A stretch of 7,036 nucleotides of DNA from Bacteroidota bacterium (GTDB taxonomy: Bacteria > Bacteroidota > Rhodothermia > Rhodothermales > Rubricoccaceae), in contig JADFLK010000115.1 of the NCBI GenBank assembly GCA_022564455.1, positions 1-7,036 of the forward strand. Direction: 5' to 3'. Of this stretch, positions 5,506-7,036 are shown in pieces. The position numbers and the translations under genes were made by a program. Within the stretch, counting starts at the first letter, position 1, and each line of letters begins with the position of its first letter. The notes under the pieces are model-generated. The model saw nothing but the letters and a program-made list of their open reading frames with translations. It was not told the DNA's origin and searched no databases.

Positions 5506-6903
5506 ATGAAGCTGACCTTCTGGGGAGCCGCACAAACCGTAACCGGCTCTCAGCACCTCCTCGAACTCGACAACGGCAAAAAGATGCTGCTCGACTGCGG
5601 CCTCTTCCAGGGACGCCGCGAGGATGCGAAAAAGCTGAACACCGAGTTCGCCGCCAACCCGCGCGAGATCGACTTTGTCCTCCTCTCCCACGCCCACATC
5701 GATCACTCGGGACTGCTCCCGAGGTTGTACCGGGATGGCTTCCGGGGAACCATCTACTGCACGCACGCCACGTACGACTTGTGTGCACTGATGCTGCGGG
5801 ACAGCGCCTACATCCAGGAGAAAGATGCCGAGTTCTTCAACCGGAAGATTCGCAAAAAGAAACAGGCGGAGATTGAGCCACTTTATGAGATGGAGGATGC
5901 GGAAGGTGTACTGGAGCTCTTCGTGTCGATGCCCTACGACTACCCGTTCAAGCCCTGCGAGGGCCTCGAAGTGCGCTACCGCGACGCCGGCCACATCCTC
6001 GGCTCGGCGACAATGACGCTCACAGTTACGGAGGGCGGCAAGGAGAAGCGTCTCGGCTTCACGGGCGACATCGGCAACCCGGGTCGCCCCATTCTGAATG
6101 ACCCGGCGAGAATGCTGGATGTGGATTGGCTGATCTGCGAGTCCACCTACGGCGGACGAACGCACGAGCCGGTAGCTCAAGCGAAAGACGAACTCGCGAA
6201 GGTGCTCACGCGCACGGCGGCGCGCGGCGGGAAGGTGATCATCCCGGCGTTCGCCGTCGGCCGGACGCAGGAGCTGGTGCATGCGCTCGACCAACTCTGG
6301 AACGAGGACCGCATCCCGCGAATCCCCGTGTTCGTGGACAGCCCCCTGGCCGTCAACGTGACGGGCGTGTTTCAGGCGCACCCCGAGTGCTACGACCGCG
6401 AGTTGCTCGACTACATGCTCACCGACCCCAACCCGTTTGGCTTCGAGCGGTTGGAGTACGTGCGCGACGTGGCGCGCTCAAAGGAACTCAACACCATGAA
6501 GGTGCCGATGGTCATCATTTCGGCCAGCGGCATGGCCGAGGCCGGGCGCATCCTGCACCACCTGCGCAACAACGTGGAGGATTCGAAAAACACGGTGATG
6601 ATCGTGGGCTACCAGGCCGAGCACACGCTGGGGCGCCGGATCGTTGAGAAGCGACCGGAGATAAAGATTTTCGGCGAGCCGCACAAGCTGAAGGCCGAAG
6701 TCGTGGTGATGAACTACTTCTCCGCCCACGCCGACGAACCGGGCATCCTCGATTTTACCTCCAAGCTGGACCGCGAGCGCCTGCAAACCATCTTCCTCGT
6801 CCACGGCGATCTGGAGAGGCAGGAGATCTTGAGCGCCGCGATGAACGAAGTGGGTTATCGGGATGTGCGGATGCCGGAGCGGGGGGAAGAGGTGGTGTTG
6901 TGA
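5506..6903 (+). CDS. MBL-fold/beta-CASP RNA-processing-type nuclease (YSH1/CPSF73-like)
   Basis: A 465-residue cytoplasmic metallo-hydrolase with all the hallmarks of bacterial beta-CASP proteins. The metal site is complete: D30 (LLDCG), H62-A-H64-I-D66-H67, H163 (DAGHILGSA) and D188 (FTGDIG). The beta-CASP cap follows, with motif A acidic residue E212 (CESTYGGRTH) and FAVGRTQE. The RNA-specificity region has SASGMAEAGR (from S339) and GYQAEHTLGR (368-377). Motif B is H408 (FSAHAD) and motif C is H433 (LVHGD). Family members bind two zinc ions and cut RNA as endo- and/or 5'-3' exonucleases. The length is normal for the short bacterial form; it lacks the C-terminal extension of RNase J. The ATG at 5506 has no Shine-Dalgarno, but the protein begins exactly at the conserved MKLTFWGAAQTVTGS strand. 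The upstream gene is broken, so it probably has its own promoter, which I could not identify. The specific RNA substrate is unknown. Confidence 0.93.
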   Translation: MKLTFWGAAQTVTGSQHLLELDNGKKMLLDCGLFQGRREDAKKLNTEFAANPREIDFVLLSHAHIDHSGLLPRLYRDGFRGTIYCTHATYDLCALMLRDSAYIQEKDAEFFNRKIRKKKQAEIEPLYEMEDAEGVLELFVSMPYDYPFKPCEGLEVRYRDAGHILGSATMTLTVTEGGKEKRLGFTGDIGNPGRPILNDPARMLDVDWLICESTYGGRTHEPVAQAKDELAKVLTRTAARGGKVIIPAFAVGRTQELVHALDQLWNEDRIPRIPVFVDSPLAVNVTGVFQAHPECYDRELLDYMLTDPNPFGFERLEYVRDVARSKELNTMKVPMVIISASGMAEAGRILHHLRNNVEDSKNTVMIVGYQAEHTLGRRIVEKRPEIKIFGEPHKLKAEVVVMNYFSAHADEPGILDFTSKLDRERLQTIFLVHGDLERQEILSAAMNEVGYRDVRMPERGEEVVL

Positions 6904-7036
6904 ACTTTCTCTTGTAACAGACCAGCATCACAAGAAGCCACTTACATTAATGCCTCGTTCTCTTCCATACGCCTCTGGTCCCGGCTTGCCGGGATAAAAG
7001 GGAATCCGGTCAGTAAGATGTGCGATAGGCGATATC
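6904..7036. other. Intergenic tail after the nuclease gene
   Basis: No coding sequence is recognised. A weak 6-bp inverted repeat (TCTTGT 6910-6915, ACAAGA 6930-6935, 14-base loop) lies just after the stop codon, and a stronger palindrome follows at 6979-6994. Neither has a downstream T-run. Confidence 0.4.
6979..6994. repeat. Perfect GC-rich palindrome, REP-like or terminator stem
   Basis: TCCCGGC (6979-6985) and GCCGGGA (6988-6994) are exact complements, giving a 6-bp stem with a CTTG tetraloop (or 7 bp around TT). The following bases are TAAAAGGGAATCCGG, not a T-run, so a classic intrinsic terminator is not supported on the plus strand; the minus strand also lacks one. The look (CCGGCAAGCCGGG next to GGATTCCC on the other strand) resembles dispersed REP-type intergenic palindromes. 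Repeat copy number cannot be judged from one window. Confidence 0.5.

Noticed and set aside
5461..6381. 306-residue open frame on the minus strand opposite the nuclease
   Set aside because: It mirrors the codon pattern of the real beta-CASP gene, whose metal-binding and cap motifs are all intact. No domain is seen in the antisense translation.

Overview
The window is a GC-rich bacterial segment. It most likely comes from the Bacteroidota/Rhodothermota (FCB) side of the tree. The main reason is the secreted beta-propeller protein at 2490-5018, which ends in a recognisable type IX secretion (T9SS) type A sorting domain, a system confined to that group. Most starts also lack a Shine-Dalgarno sequence, which fits that group. 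The lineage is an inference from these two traits and not from a marker gene.

Layout, left to right. Positions 1-212 hold no intact gene, only short frame-2 stretches that read like protein remnants. A small HEPN-type protein with an R-x4-H motif follows (213-587, +), starting at TTG behind the only strong ribosome binding site in the window. After a 200-base gap with small palindromes comes a FAD-dependent aromatic ring hydroxylase of the MhpA type on the minus strand (789-2390). Divergent from it is a large secreted protein (2490-5018, +) built from about 14 propeller-blade units with Asp-box motifs. Nineteen bases downstream is the start of a second exported protein with an Ig-like domain (5038-5355, +), which loses its homology around 5285-5290 and looks truncated. 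A hairpin-bearing stretch of unclear origin separates it from a complete MBL-fold/beta-CASP RNA-processing-type nuclease (5506-6903, +). The last 130 bases contain a perfect palindrome resembling a REP-type element.

The genes do not form one obvious pathway. The two exported proteins may share a transcript. The hydroxylase has no ring-cleavage partner genes here, and the HEPN protein has no visible antitoxin or nucleotidyltransferase partner. The window reads as a patchwork of housekeeping-like and accessory genes with signs of rearrangement at both the HEPN side and the Ig-domain side. I do not see convincing evidence of a new multi-gene system. The least explained parts are the HEPN locus with its attC-like flank and the 5285-5505 junction.
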